Below are positions 8,852 through 16,028 of a stretch of 64,000 bases of DNA, piece after piece. Position 1 is the stretch's first letter; each line of letters starts with the position of its first letter. The stretch lies in assembly GCF_006539185.1 (NCBI RefSeq), contig NZ_BJMN01000014.1, positions 62,001 through 126,000 of the forward strand, given 5' to 3'. The position numbers were made by a program, and so were the translations under genes. The notes beneath the pieces were generated by a model. That model saw only the letters and a program-made list of their open reading frames with translations, had not been told where the DNA came from and searched no databases. The stretch comes from Streptomyces gardneri (GTDB lineage: Bacteria; Actinomycetota; Actinomycetes; Streptomycetales; Streptomycetaceae).

Positions 8852-8875
8852 ATTTACTAGGACGTCCTAGTAAAT
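8852..8875. promoter_or_regulatory. Perfect 24-bp palindrome in the icmA promoter/5' region
   Basis: The half-site ATTTACTAGGAC is followed directly by its exact reverse complement, with no spacer, ending 7 bases before the icmA start. No run of U follows and it is AT-rich for this genome, so it reads as an operator for a dimeric regulator rather than a terminator. icmA also lacks a clear ribosome site, so the dyad probably overlaps the transcription start. Confidence 0.75.
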
Positions 8876-8882
8876 TCGAGTC

Positions 8883-10583
8883 ATGGACGCTGACGCCATC
8901 GAGGAAGGCCGCCGTCGCTGGCAGGCCCGTTACGACAAGGCCCGCAAGCGGGACGCCGACTTCACCACGCTCTCCGGCGACGCCGTCGAGCCCGTCTACG
9001 GGCCCCGGCCCGGCGACGCCTACGAGGGGTTCGAGCGCATCGGCTGGCCCGGTGAGTACCCCTTCACCCGGGGACTCCACGCCACCGGCTACCGGGGCCG
9101 GACCTGGACCATCCGCCAGTTCGCCGGCTTCGGCAACGCCGAGCAGACCAACGAGCGGTACAAGATGATCCTGGAGGCCGGCGGCGGCGGCCTCTCCGTC
9201 GCCTTCGACATGCCGACCCTCATGGGCCGCGACTCCGACGACCCGAAGGCGCTCGGCGAGGTCGGCCACTGCGGCGTCGCCATCGACTCCGCCGCCGACA
9301 TGGAGGTCCTCTTCAAGGACATCCCGCTCGGCGACGTCACCACCTCGATGACGATCTCCGGGCCCGCCGTGCCCGCCTTCTGCATGTACCTGGTCGCCGC
9401 CGAGCGCCAGGGTGTCGACCCGGCCGTGCTGAACGGCACGCTCCAGACCGACATCTTCAAGGAGTACATCGCGCAGAAGGAGTGGCTCTTCGAGCCCGAG
9501 CCCCACCTGCGTCTCATCGGCGACCTGATGGAGCACTGCGCGCAGGGCATCCCCGCGTACAAGCCGCTCTCCGTCTCCGGCTACCACATCCGCGAGGCCG
9601 GGGCGACGGCCGCGCAGGAGCTCGCGTACACCCTCGCCGACGGCTTCGGCTACGTGGAGCTGGGGCTCAGCCGCGGCCTCGACGTGGACGTCTTCGCCCC
9701 CGGCCTGTCCTTCTTCTTCGACGCGCACCTCGACTTCTTCGAGGAGATCGCCAAGTTCCGCGCGGCCCGCCGGATCTGGGCGCGCTGGATGAAGGAGGTC
9801 TACGGCGCCAAGACCGACAAGGCGCAGTGGCTCCGCTTCCACACCCAGACCGCCGGTGTCTCCCTCACCGCCCAGCAGCCGTACAACAACGTCGTCCGTA
9901 CGGCGGTCGAGGCCCTCTCCGCCGTCCTCGGCGGCACCAACTCCCTCCACACCAACGCCCTCGACGAGACCCTCGCGCTGCCCAGCGCGCAGGCCGCCGA
10001 GATCGCGCTGCGCACGCAGCAGGTGCTGATGGAGGAGACGGGCGTGGCCAACGTGGCCGACCCGCTGGGCGGCTCCTGGTACGTCGAGCAGCTCACCGAC
10101 CGCATCGAGGCCGACGCCGAGAAGATCTTCGACCAGATCAAGGAGCGCGGCCGCCGCGCCCACCCGGACGGTCAGCACCCGATCGGGCCGATCACCTCGG
10201 GCATCCTGCGCGGCATCGAGGACGGCTGGTTCACCGGCGAGATCGCCGAGTCCGCCTTCCAGTACCAGCAGTCCCTGGAGAAGGGCGACAAGCGGGTCGT
10301 CGGCGTCAACTGCCACCACGGCTCCGTCACCGGCGACCTGGAGATCCTGCGGGTCAGCCACGAGGTCGAGTGGGAGCAGGTCCGCGTCCTCGGCGAGCGC
10401 AAGGAGCGCCGCGACGACGCCAAGGTCCGCGCCTCGATCGACGCGATGCTGGCGGCGGCCCGGGACGGCTCGAACATGATCGCCCCGATGCTGGAGGCCG
10501 TCCGCGCCGAGGCCACGCTCGGCGAGATCTGCAACGCCCTGCGCGACGAGTGGGGCGTCTACACGGAGCCGCCGGGCTTCTAG
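8883..10583 (+). CDS. icmA: Isobutyryl-CoA mutase large subunit IcmA
   Basis: Adenosylcobalamin-dependent mutase large subunit that interconverts isobutyryl-CoA and n-butyryl-CoA, linking valine catabolism to C4 precursor supply. The 566-residue length equals that of known IcmA. The two residues that separate isobutyryl- from methylmalonyl-CoA mutase are of the isobutyryl type: Phe80 (RQFAGF) and Gln198 (YIAQKE), where methylmalonyl-CoA mutase has Tyr and Arg. There is no C-terminal B12-binding domain, so a separate small subunit (IcmB) must act with it; none is in this window. It is preceded by a 24-bp palindrome and followed by a 20-bp-stem terminator, so it is a single-gene unit. Confidence 0.95.
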   Translation: MDADAIEEGRRRWQARYDKARKRDADFTTLSGDAVEPVYGPRPGDAYEGFERIGWPGEYPFTRGLHATGYRGRTWTIRQFAGFGNAEQTNERYKMILEAGGGGLSVAFDMPTLMGRDSDDPKALGEVGHCGVAIDSAADMEVLFKDIPLGDVTTSMTISGPAVPAFCMYLVAAERQGVDPAVLNGTLQTDIFKEYIAQKEWLFEPEPHLRLIGDLMEHCAQGIPAYKPLSVSGYHIREAGATAAQELAYTLADGFGYVELGLSRGLDVDVFAPGLSFFFDAHLDFFEEIAKFRAARRIWARWMKEVYGAKTDKAQWLRFHTQTAGVSLTAQQPYNNVVRTAVEALSAVLGGTNSLHTNALDETLALPSAQAAEIALRTQQVLMEETGVANVADPLGGSWYVEQLTDRIEADAEKIFDQIKERGRRAHPDGQHPIGPITSGILRGIEDGWFTGEIAESAFQYQQSLEKGDKRVVGVNCHHGSVTGDLEILRVSHEVEWEQVRVLGERKERRDDAKVRASIDAMLAAARDGSNMIAPMLEAVRAEATLGEICNALRDEWGVYTEPPGF

Positions 10584-10595
10584 CCCGCGGGAGAA

Positions 10596-10639
10596 GACGG
10601 CAGGGGCGGTACGGGAGTTCCCGTACCGCCCCTGCCGTC
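10596..10639. terminator. Strong perfect hairpin terminator between icmA and a convergent TetR gene
   Basis: A 20-bp perfect stem with AGTT loop starts 13 bases after the icmA stop. The arms begin GACGGCAGGGG and end CCCCTGCCGTC. It can serve both icmA and the convergent TetR gene. Confidence 0.88.
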
Positions 10640-10703
10640 GTGCCGAGTGCGTCCCACCGAGTGCGTCCTGCCGAGTTGACGTACTTCGGGACGCGGCCCG
10701 CGT

Positions 10704-11336
10704 TCACAGACCGAGGGCCGCCACCGCGCCGAGGCCGCCCACCAGGAGGGCCGAGAGGCGGGTCACCCACTCCCCGTCGACCGGTTCGGCGCTCACCAGG
10801 GCGCGGTGGACGACCGCGCCCGCGATGACGTCGAAGATCAGGTCGTCCGTGGCGTCCACGGCGACCGGATCGCGGTCCGAGGGGAGTTCGCCGCGCAGCT
10901 GCGCCCGCCGGCGGCCGTCCAGGACGAGTCGCTTCTGGCGGTCGACTATCGAGGCGCGGATGCGCTCGCGCAGCGGTGCGTCGCGGGTCGACTCGGCCAC
11001 CACCGCCATCAGGGCCGTCTTGGTCTCCGGGCGTTCGAGGAGCGCCGCGAACTGGAGGACGACATGCTCGATGTCGGCCTGGAGGGAACCCAGGTCGGGC
11101 AGTTCGAGTTCATCGAAGAGGACGGCGACGGCGTCCACCACGAGCTCGTTCTTGTTGGCCCAGCGGCGGTAGAGGGTCGTCTTCGCAACCCCGGCGCGGC
11201 CGGCGACGTCCCCCATCGTGAGCTTGGACCAGCCGAGATCGACCAGGGCGGCGCGGGTCGCCTCCAGGATGGCCGTGTCGGCCTCGATGGAGCGGGGACG
11301 TCCGGTACGGCTGTTGCGGGGGGTACTGCTGCACAT
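10704..11336 (-). CDS. TetR-family transcriptional regulator
   Basis: Cytoplasmic repressor of 210 residues. The N-terminal HTH is clear: ILEATRAALVDLGWSKLTM, GDVAGRAGVAKTTLYRRW and a following NKNELVVDA helix (about residues 22-70). The rest is the helical ligand-binding domain. ATG 11336 is used; the reading frame extends upstream but the extension is not family-like. It is convergent with icmA and divergent from a thioredoxin gene, with a 320-bp gap that holds a GCTAC...GTAGC dyad suitable as its operator. Possible targets are the thioredoxin gene, icmA, or the DUF6230 operon. The inducer is unknown. Confidence 0.9.
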   Translation of the reverse strand: MCSSTPRNSRTGRPRSIEADTAILEATRAALVDLGWSKLTMGDVAGRAGVAKTTLYRRWANKNELVVDAVAVLFDELELPDLGSLQADIEHVVLQFAALLERPETKTALMAVVAESTRDAPLRERIRASIVDRQKRLVLDGRRRAQLRGELPSDRDPVAVDATDDLIFDVIAGAVVHRALVSAEPVDGEWVTRLSALLVGGLGAVAALGL

Positions 11337-11446
11337 GGACGACGACCATACCCGCCGGTAGGTACGGCGCCAGAGGCGCGTGATGTGAGGCAGTTCACCG
11401 AGCGGATCGCTCCCGCGCCCTCCCCGCCGATCCTCCCGGAGAGTTA

Positions 11447-11463
11447 CGCTACGACCTGTAGCG
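11447..11463. promoter_or_regulatory. Candidate TetR operator dyad
   Basis: CGCTAC and GTAGCG are exact inverted arms around GACCT. The size and position, in the divergent gap next to a TetR gene and overlapping a possible -10 (TTACGCT), fit an autoregulatory operator. Confidence 0.45.
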
Positions 11464-11494
11464 AAAGGCTTTGAGCGGCCCGAGCGACAACCAT

Positions 11495-11538
11495 GTGCCG
11501 GGTGGGGACCCGGCACGCACCGGGTGGGGATCCGGTGC
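11495..11538 (+). repeat. Two tandem hairpins / direct repeats in the thioredoxin leader
   Basis: Hairpin 1 has the 9-bp stem GTGCCGGGT / ACCCGGCAC with a GGGG loop (11495-11516). Hairpin 2 has the stem GCACCGG / CCGGTGC (11517-11538). Both contain CCGGGTGGGGAYCCGG, repeated exactly 22 bp apart. They abut with no spacer, about 120 bases before the start codon. Confidence 0.6.
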
Positions 11539-11656
11539 GTACAGAAGACGAAGAACCGTGTTGCCCGGGCGTCTCGCATACCGGCGGGAGGCGTACGGGC
11601 GGCACGGTTCAGCCATGACTTACCGGTTACGCGCGCGGAAGGGGGAGGATGTACGC

Positions 11657-12628
11657 ATGCAGCCCCGAAACATGTCCATGAGCGGCGTCGTCGACCTCGC
11701 CGCGGTGAAGGCGGCCGGAGAGGCCAAGGCCAAGGCCGAGCAGGTCCGAGCCGAGGCCGCGCGGACGGGTGGACCCGCCGCGGTGCCCCCTTCCGCCCTG
11801 GTGATCGACGTCGACGAGGCCGGCTTCGAGCGCGATGTCATCCAGCGCTCCGCCGAGGTCCCGGTCGTCCTCGACTTCTGGGCCGAGTGGTGTGAGCCCT
11901 GCAAGCAGCTCGGCCCCCTCCTGGAGCGGCTGGCCGTCGAGTACAACGGCCGCTTCCTGCTCGCGAAGATCGACGTCGACGCCAACCAGATGCTGATGCA
12001 GCAGTTCGGCATCCAGGGAATTCCGGCCGTTTTCGCGGTGGTCGCCGGCCAGGCGCTGCCGCTCTTCCAGGGTGCGGTGCCCGAGGCCCAGATCCGCGAG
12101 ACCCTCGACCAGCTGATCATGGTCGGCGAGGAGCGCTTCGGCCTCACCGGCATCGCCGTGGACGCGGACGCGGACACCGAAGGTGCGGCCGCCCCGGCGC
12201 GCCCCGTCGGCCCGTACGACGCCCTCCTCGAAGCGGCCATGTCCGCGCTCGACGCGGGCGACCTGGCGGGTGCCGTCCAGGCGTACAAGAACGTGCTCGC
12301 CGACGACCCGGCCCACCCGGAGGCCAAGCTGGGCCTGGCCCAGGCCGAGCTCCTCGCCCGGGTCCAGGACCTCGACCCCGCCGCCGTACGCAAGAACGCG
12401 GCGGACGCCCCGGCCGACGTCGCCGCGCAGATCGCCGCCGCCGACCTCGACCTGGTGGGCGGTCATGTGCAGGACGCCTTCGGGCGCCTCGTGGAGACCG
12501 TGCGCCGCACGGTGGGCGAGGACAGGGACGCGGCGCGGCTGCGGCTCCTGGAGCTGTTCGAGGTGATCGGTGTCGACGACCCGCGCGTGACGACGGCCCG
12601 CCAGGCCCTCGCCCGGGTCCTTTTCTGA
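11657..12628 (+). CDS. Thioredoxin-fold co-chaperone-like protein (YbbN/CnoX type)
   Basis: A 323-residue cytoplasmic protein. An N-terminal Ala/Lys-rich segment of ~45 residues precedes a thioredoxin domain with an intact WCEPC active site (FWAEWCEPCKQLGPLL) and the cis-Pro loop GIPAVFAVV. From about residue 190 a TPR-like helical region follows (ALDAGDLAGAVQAYKNVLADDPAHPEAKLGLAQAE split over repeats). This arrangement matches tetratricopeptide thioredoxins that hold clients during oxidative or bleach stress. ATG 11657 follows GGGGAGGAT, a strong ribosome site; a longer frame upstream covers the leader hairpins and is rejected. Transcription probably starts in the long leader described above. 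Confidence 0.88.
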   Translation: MQPRNMSMSGVVDLAAVKAAGEAKAKAEQVRAEAARTGGPAAVPPSALVIDVDEAGFERDVIQRSAEVPVVLDFWAEWCEPCKQLGPLLERLAVEYNGRFLLAKIDVDANQMLMQQFGIQGIPAVFAVVAGQALPLFQGAVPEAQIRETLDQLIMVGEERFGLTGIAVDADADTEGAAAPARPVGPYDALLEAAMSALDAGDLAGAVQAYKNVLADDPAHPEAKLGLAQAELLARVQDLDPAAVRKNAADAPADVAAQIAAADLDLVGGHVQDAFGRLVETVRRTVGEDRDAARLRLLELFEVIGVDDPRVTTARQALARVLF

Positions 12629-12692
12629 TCCGCTTCGGAGTTCCACGCAAGGCGCCGGATCGTCCGACGATTTGGCGACACGGCGACAAACT

Positions 12693-12730
12693 GCGGCCGC
12701 GCTTTACCAAAACTTGGTAATCGCGGCCGC
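12693..12730 (+). terminator. Hairpin after thioredoxin gene, containing a TTACCAA/TTGGTAA dyad and two NotI sites
   Basis: The outer arms GCGGCCGCG and CGCGGCCGC enclose inner arms TTACCAA and TTGGTAA around AAC. It starts 64 bases after the thioredoxin stop and can end that transcript. Its inner dyad resembles the two following TTAC...GTAA dyads, so it may double as a binding site. Confidence 0.6.
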
Positions 12731-12732
12731 TG

Positions 12733-12745
12733 TTACTTGCAGTAA
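12733..12745. promoter_or_regulatory. TTACT-TGC-AGTAA dyad (site A)
   Basis: Exact 5-bp inverted arms, placed right after the hairpin at 12693-12730 and in the same TTACT/AGTAA sequence class as the dyad at 12860-12877. Confidence 0.45.
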
Positions 12746-12859
12746 ATCGAACCGAGGATTCTGTCCGCCTTCATCCGGCTATCTGCTGATATTGGGCGGC
12801 ACTCGACCGCACCCTGCGTGCCCGTTCGGCGCCGCCCCGCCATGCCCCGGTTATCCACC

Positions 12860-12877
12860 CGTTACTAGCCAGTAACG
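12860..12877. promoter_or_regulatory. CGTTACT-AGCC-AGTAACG dyad (site B)
   Basis: Exact 7-bp inverted arms with a 4-base centre, a typical size for a TetR-class operator. The shared TTACT...AGTAA arms with site A suggest one regulator acting on the DUF6230 operon. Confidence 0.55.
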
Positions 12878-13228
12878 AACCCCCTTGTGCGAGCGCCCGG
12901 AATGGACCACGATCGGCGACGCTCGGTCCGAACCGCACACCCCGGCAACCACCCGGGTAAGAGGGGAGGGTCCCCACCGGGCGGGCCGGTGCCCCAAGCG
13001 CCGGCCATGGACAGGGGGGTTCCCGCTCTCACCGAACGGGGCCTGTCCAATCCGGTCACGCGCAAAGCGTGGCTCATGGTTGTCGCTCGGGGGTGATCGC
13101 CGGTGATTCGGACGCGCAGCGCGCCGCCCGATGCCTCGGTGCTTCCCTTCCCGAGGACGTAGCTCTTCTCCCATCCCAGGACGGCCCCGGCCCTCCCGGA
13201 GATGTACGTCCGAGAAGGAGGAATTCTC

Positions 13229-13897
13229 ATGAAGTCCCAGGTTCGTGGCGGAACCAGATGGAAGCGGTTCGCCGTCGTCATGGTCCCGAGCGTGGCCGCG
13301 ACGGCCGCGATCGGTGTCGGCCTGGCCCAGGGTGCGCTGGCCGCGTCCTTCAGCATCTCCGGCCAGGAATTCAAGGTTAAGGCGAAGAGCCTCGTCGGCG
13401 AGGACTTCGTCCAGTACGGCAGCGTCAACGGCGGCAAGGACCTGGAGGGCAACGCTTTCGCCGCCCCGGTCGCCGTCTCGGGCTTCTCGAAGGCCTGGAT
13501 CACCGACATGTGCCAGTCGGTGGTGACGCCGAAGGTGCCGTTCATCGGTGACGTCACGCTGAAGCTCACGGCCGGTACCGGCAAGGACAAGGTCTACGCG
13601 GAGGACATCTACCTCGATGTCTCCTCGCTCAAGACCAACGCCGAGTTCAAGAACATCGACATCGGCGTCGCTGCCGGTGCGCTGAACACGGGTCCCGACG
13701 GCAAGCCGGTCCCGGGCAAGCCGGGCATCCAGCCCAACACCAAGGCGAACCCGTACGGCTTCGGCCAGCGCGCCGAGGAGGCCGTGCTGAACGACGTCGA
13801 GCAGAAGGCGTGGGCGACCACCGCCGCCACCTTCAAGCTCCCGAACCTGAACCTGTCGCTGCACAGGGGCACGGCGCAGGAGTGCTTCAAGGACTGA
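13229..13897 (+). CDS. DUF6230 family secreted/membrane-anchored protein
   Basis: A 222-residue protein of unknown function. A basic N-terminus (residues 1-13) and one hydrophobic segment (14-38, ending ALAASFS) form a signal or anchor, and the remainder is a predicted extracytoplasmic beta-rich domain with Cys near residue 94 and a Cys in the last six residues (ECFKD), possibly a disulfide. ATG 13229 follows AGAAGGAGGA. Members of this family sit next to DUF6114 genes in many Streptomyces, as here (107 bases downstream). Some homologues carry the label cholesterol esterase, but no hydrolase motif is visible here, so I do not adopt it. Confidence 0.85.
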   Translation: MKSQVRGGTRWKRFAVVMVPSVAATAAIGVGLAQGALAASFSISGQEFKVKAKSLVGEDFVQYGSVNGGKDLEGNAFAAPVAVSGFSKAWITDMCQSVVTPKVPFIGDVTLKLTAGTGKDKVYAEDIYLDVSSLKTNAEFKNIDIGVAAGALNTGPDGKPVPGKPGIQPNTKANPYGFGQRAEEAVLNDVEQKAWATTAATFKLPNLNLSLHRGTAQECFKD

Positions 13898-14003
13898 CCC
13901 GTTCCGGGGGGTGGGGGCCGTTCCGTACGGCCCCACCCGTTCCGGCCGCAGGCACCACCTTCTTCACCTTTCTCAGCAACACCGCTTCCAGGGAGCTGTT
14001 TCC

Positions 14004-14570
14004 ATGAGCGCCGAGATCCCCGCCTCCCGCGAAGTCCCCAAGGAGAACCGGTTCAAGGTCTGGCGGCAGACCCGGCCCTTCTGGGCGGGACTGTTCACCA
14101 TCATCGGCGGCGTGCCGATCGCCTACCTCCCCTACGGGGACTTCCGGCTCGGCAACGCCACGCTCGCCATGCAGACGACCGCCGGAGCCGGAGCGCTGAT
14201 CATCGGCGTCCTGCTCATCACGCTCGGTCTCACGATGTGGTTCCAGCCCGTCGTCCGGGTGTTCGCGGGCGTCGCGACGATCGTCCTGGCGCTTGTCTCC
14301 ATCCCGGTGTCGAACTTCGGCGGCCTCGTCATCGGGTTCCTGTTCTCCCTGATCGGCGGCGCCATGTCCGCCGCCTGGGCGCCCGCGCCCCCGGTCGAGG
14401 AGACCGACGACGCAGAGCACGACGGTCAGCTTGAGGCCTCCGAGGAGGCCGGCGCCGAGCTCGGGACCGAGGTCGTGGTGGCGGCCGGTGTCCCGGAGCA
14501 GCGCGAGACGTACGAGTCGGCGACCGAAACGACGACGGACGCCAATGGCGGGAGGAACAGTGCGGGGTGA
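14004..14570 (+). CDS. DUF6114 family integral membrane protein
   Basis: A 188-residue membrane protein of unknown function, with four hydrophobic segments between residues ~25 and ~130 and a hydrophilic acidic Glu/Thr-rich C-terminal tail of ~55 residues. ATG 14004 follows a weak GGGAG site. Its last 11 bases overlap the next gene's GTG start, which indicates translational coupling. Partnered with the DUF6230 gene upstream it probably forms an envelope complex; this is inference from conserved adjacency. Confidence 0.85.
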   Translation: MSAEIPASREVPKENRFKVWRQTRPFWAGLFTIIGGVPIAYLPYGDFRLGNATLAMQTTAGAGALIIGVLLITLGLTMWFQPVVRVFAGVATIVLALVSIPVSNFGGLVIGFLFSLIGGAMSAAWAPAPPVEETDDAEHDGQLEASEEAGAELGTEVVVAAGVPEQRETYESATETTTDANGGRNSAG

Positions 14571-15936
14571 CGAGACTCAGTCGGCGCTCGCGAAGGAGGG
14601 CCCGCGGCACGCGGCCCCGCGCAAGTCGCTGCTGAACAGGATCCAGGGCCCCGCGGGCAAGGCGATGGCGCTGGCGGCCATGCCGACCGCGGTGTTCGTG
14701 GGCATGGGCCTCACGCCCAAGCTCGCCCTCGCCGACGAGAAGGACATCCCCTTCGCGCCCGGCCCCTGCGTGACCCGCTCGGACGAGCCGACCCCGGAAG
14801 CCACGGAGACGGCGAAGCCCACGGAGAGCGCGAAGCCGACGGCCGACCACTCGGCGACCGCGACCCCGAGCGCCACGGCCACGACCGGCCCGACGGCCAC
14901 GGCCTCGGCCACCGCTTCGGCCAGCACCACCTCGGCCCCGACCGCCACCGCGACCCCGACGCCGACCGCGACGGAGACCGGCGCGTCGACCGCGCAGCAG
15001 GCGCGCGACGTGGTGCCGACCGCGACCCCGTCGGCCACGGCCACGCCCAGTCCCACGCCCACGGCGACGAATTCGACGAACCCGCTCGACCCGCTGGGCC
15101 TGGGCGACAAGCTCAAGGACCTCTTCGACGGCCCGGCGCCGAAGCCGACGGCCACGACGGCGGCACCGACCACGGCCGCCCCGGTCCAGAAGACCGTGAC
15201 GGACGACGAACCGACCGCGACAGCTTCGGCCACGGCCGGGACCACAGCGCCCGCCAAGCCGAAGGCCACCGCGGACCCGACCACGGACCCGACCACGGCC
15301 CCGACCGCCGACCCGGCCGCCGAGGCGACCAAGAAGGCGATCGAGAAGGCGGCCGACAAGGCCGGCGCCACCGTCAAGGAGCTCCCGGAGAGCTCCAAGG
15401 GCCTCGACCCCAAGAAGGACGAGTCCATACCCGACGGCGCCAAGCCCCGCTTCCCGTGCCCCGAGCTCGACGCCGAGGCACTCGCGGCGGCCGAACTGGA
15501 GCCGGGCATCCCGCTGCTCCCGGACGAGCCGTGGCGGCTGGAGAGCACGCTCCTCACCCTCAAGGGCCTCAAGTACCACGGCATCGTCGAGGTGAAGACC
15601 GGCAGCGGCAAGATCAAGAAGGTCCTGAAGTTCACCGCGAGCGGCATCGACATCAAGGACCTCCACCAGCTGACGGTCCACTCCGAGGGCCTGACGGGTC
15701 ACGTCCGCTCCAACAAGGGCTCGACGTCGACCATCACCGACGGCACGGTGACGATGTACACGGAGGAGCTGAAGGGCAACCTCTTCGGCCTCATCCCGAT
15801 CACCTTCGGCCCGGAGTCCCCGCCCCCGCTGGACGTCCCCTTCGCCTTCTTCACCAACGTGAAGCTCAAGCAGGCGGGCCAGTTCGGCGGCACCCTCAAG
15901 GTGCCGGGCCTCCGCAACACGGTCGAGCCCAACTGA
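14560..15936 (+). CDS. Secreted Thr/Pro/Ala-rich protein of the DUF6230/DUF6114 operon
   Basis: A 458-residue protein of unknown function. After a basic N-terminus, a hydrophobic stretch (about residues 30-58) with an Ala-Asp junction resembles a signal peptide. Residues ~65-300 are low-complexity Thr/Ala/Pro/Ser with many TAT/PTA/ATP units, a likely wall-spanning and possibly glycosylated stalk. The final ~150 residues are a folded beta-rich domain (LLTLKGLKYHGIVEV onward) with a single Cys before it (RFPCPEL). GTG 14560 is chosen because GGAGGA lies 5 bases upstream and it overlaps the preceding stop; ATG 14545 in the same frame lacks such a site. The operon ends at an unusual terminator (15941-16017). 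Confidence 0.75.
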   Translation: MRGDETQSALAKEGPRHAAPRKSLLNRIQGPAGKAMALAAMPTAVFVGMGLTPKLALADEKDIPFAPGPCVTRSDEPTPEATETAKPTESAKPTADHSATATPSATATTGPTATASATASASTTSAPTATATPTPTATETGASTAQQARDVVPTATPSATATPSPTPTATNSTNPLDPLGLGDKLKDLFDGPAPKPTATTAAPTTAAPVQKTVTDDEPTATASATAGTTAPAKPKATADPTTDPTTAPTADPAAEATKKAIEKAADKAGATVKELPESSKGLDPKKDESIPDGAKPRFPCPELDAEALAAAELEPGIPLLPDEPWRLESTLLTLKGLKYHGIVEVKTGSGKIKKVLKFTASGIDIKDLHQLTVHSEGLTGHVRSNKGSTSTITDGTVTMYTEELKGNLFGLIPITFGPESPPPLDVPFAFFTNVKLKQAGQFGGTLKVPGLRNTVEPN

Positions 15937-15940
15937 CGGC

Positions 15941-16017
15941 CGACGGCCTCCCCTCCCACGAGATTCCGCGAGATTCCGCGAGATTCCGCGAGATTCCGCG
16001 AGGAGGGGAGGCCGTCG
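15941..16017. terminator. Bidirectional terminator whose loop is a 10-bp tandem repeat (x4)
   Basis: Perfect 15-bp arms CGACGGCCTCCCCTC and GAGGGGAGGCCGTCG enclose a 47-base loop. The loop consists of four exact copies of AGATTCCGCG (15961-16000). It begins 5 bases after the stop of the Thr/Pro-rich protein gene and also faces the end of the convergent gene at 16029, so it serves both. Confidence 0.8.
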
Positions 16018-16028
16018 TTCTCCGTCCG

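Larger units (their letters stand above)
11337..11656. other. 320-bp intergenic region between TetR and thioredoxin genes
   Basis: No gene is seen. It holds a dyad CGCTAC-GACCT-GTAGCG at 11447-11463, TTACGCT at 11444-11450 that could be a -10 element, and two tandem hairpins at 11495-11538. The thioredoxin ribosome site GGGGAGGAT is at 11642-11650. A transcript starting near the dyad would have a leader of about 190 bases. Confidence 0.6.
12629..13228. other. 600-bp intergenic region with clustered TTAC...GTAA dyads
   Basis: No convincing gene is present on either strand. It holds a large hairpin (12693-12730), two further TTACT...AGTAA dyads (12733-12745 and 12860-12877), and then about 330 bases of unassigned sequence up to the ribosome site AGAAGGAGGA at 13213-13222. 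It is less GC-rich around 12700-12800 than its neighbours, consistent with promoter DNA of the DUF6230 operon. Confidence 0.6.

Noticed and set aside
12693..12730. Paired NotI sites (GCGGCCGC) as a sign of vector sequence
   Set aside because: They are the two arms of a natural hairpin in an otherwise ordinary Streptomyces intergenic region, with no vector-like flanks.
13229..13897. Label of cholesterol esterase used for some DUF6230 homologues
   Set aside because: No Ser-His-Asp hydrolase motif or alpha/beta-hydrolase pattern is visible in this 222-residue protein.
14545..14559. ATG 14545 as the start of the Thr/Pro-rich protein
   Set aside because: No ribosome site precedes it. GTG 14560 has GGAGGA 5 bases upstream and a coupled overlap with the DUF6114 stop.
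15961..16000. Four 10-bp repeats considered as a CRISPR array
   Set aside because: The units are contiguous with no spacers and sit in a terminator loop. No cas gene is near.
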